DNA from: Asterionellopsis glacialis
Lineage: Eukaryota; Bacillariophyta; Plagiogrammaphyceae; Rhaphoneidales; Asterionellopsidaceae
Reading direction: 5' to 3'
Assembly: GCA_014885115.2 (NCBI GenBank)
Contig: WKLE02000806.1
Span: 1-31,648 of the forward strand
DNA: 31,648 bases
The notes beneath the pieces are model-generated. The model worked only from the letters and a program-made list of their open reading frames with translations. It made no database searches and was not told where the DNA came from. Below are positions 31,610-31,648 of the stretch, piece by piece. The translations under genes and the position numbers were made by a program. Numbering within the stretch: the first letter of the stretch is position 1; every line of letters starts with the position of its first letter.

Positions 31610-31648
31610 GATTCTTCCTTGATTGGTCGGAATTGTGAGATATTGCTG

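Overview
The window looks like nuclear DNA of a diatom or close photosynthetic stramenopile. Three proteins carry bipartite plastid presequences: a signal peptide followed by an F-initiated transit peptide (cpFtsY, a DEAD-box helicase and a fibrillin). Genes have few, mostly short GT-AG introns (77-181 nt where I can place them, one of about 511 nt). Proteins are rich in Ser/Thr/Gln/Asn/Asp runs, and the DNA is AT-rich. No prokaryotic operons, tRNA, rRNA or CRISPR were seen. Species was not determined.

Layout, left to right. 252-1505 (+) is an unrecognised three-exon secreted or membrane protein. 2012-6502 (-) is a four-exon RAD54-family SNF2 translocase whose C-terminal region contains an inserted bromodomain-like module and ends in a RanBP2/NZF zinc finger. 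About 1.2 kb away and head to head with it is a single-exon CUL4-type cullin (7696-10512, +). 11071-11925 (-) is a 5'-incomplete alpha/beta hydrolase, probably decaying. 12154-14964 (-) is a divergent Hsp70 with a C-terminal membrane anchor. 16148-16762 (-) is a 5'-truncated PAP2/haloperoxidase-like remnant, with a 140-bp foldback element at 16835-16974 in the DNA just upstream.

The second half is mostly organelle or membrane related: chloroplast SRP receptor FtsY (18179-19825, +), the complex III hinge subunit QCR6 with a start-codon-only first exon (20830-21544, +), a PF11397-type GlcNAc transferase with a C-terminal anchor (21986-23716, -), a plastid DEAD-box helicase with a spliced SAP-like tail (24439-27284, +), a CRAL-TRIO protein (28502-29545, +, possibly frameshifted at its end) and a plastid fibrillin (30686-31609, -).

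The most notable item is the RAD54 architecture: SNF2 motor, then a bromodomain-like insertion, RAD54 C-terminal motif, Cys-rich cluster, and an NZF with the residues of ubiquitin-binding fingers. It sits opposite a cullin ubiquitin-ligase scaffold. A functional link between the two is inference only. All gene models come from reading frames, splice-site phase and family knowledge, without transcript data.
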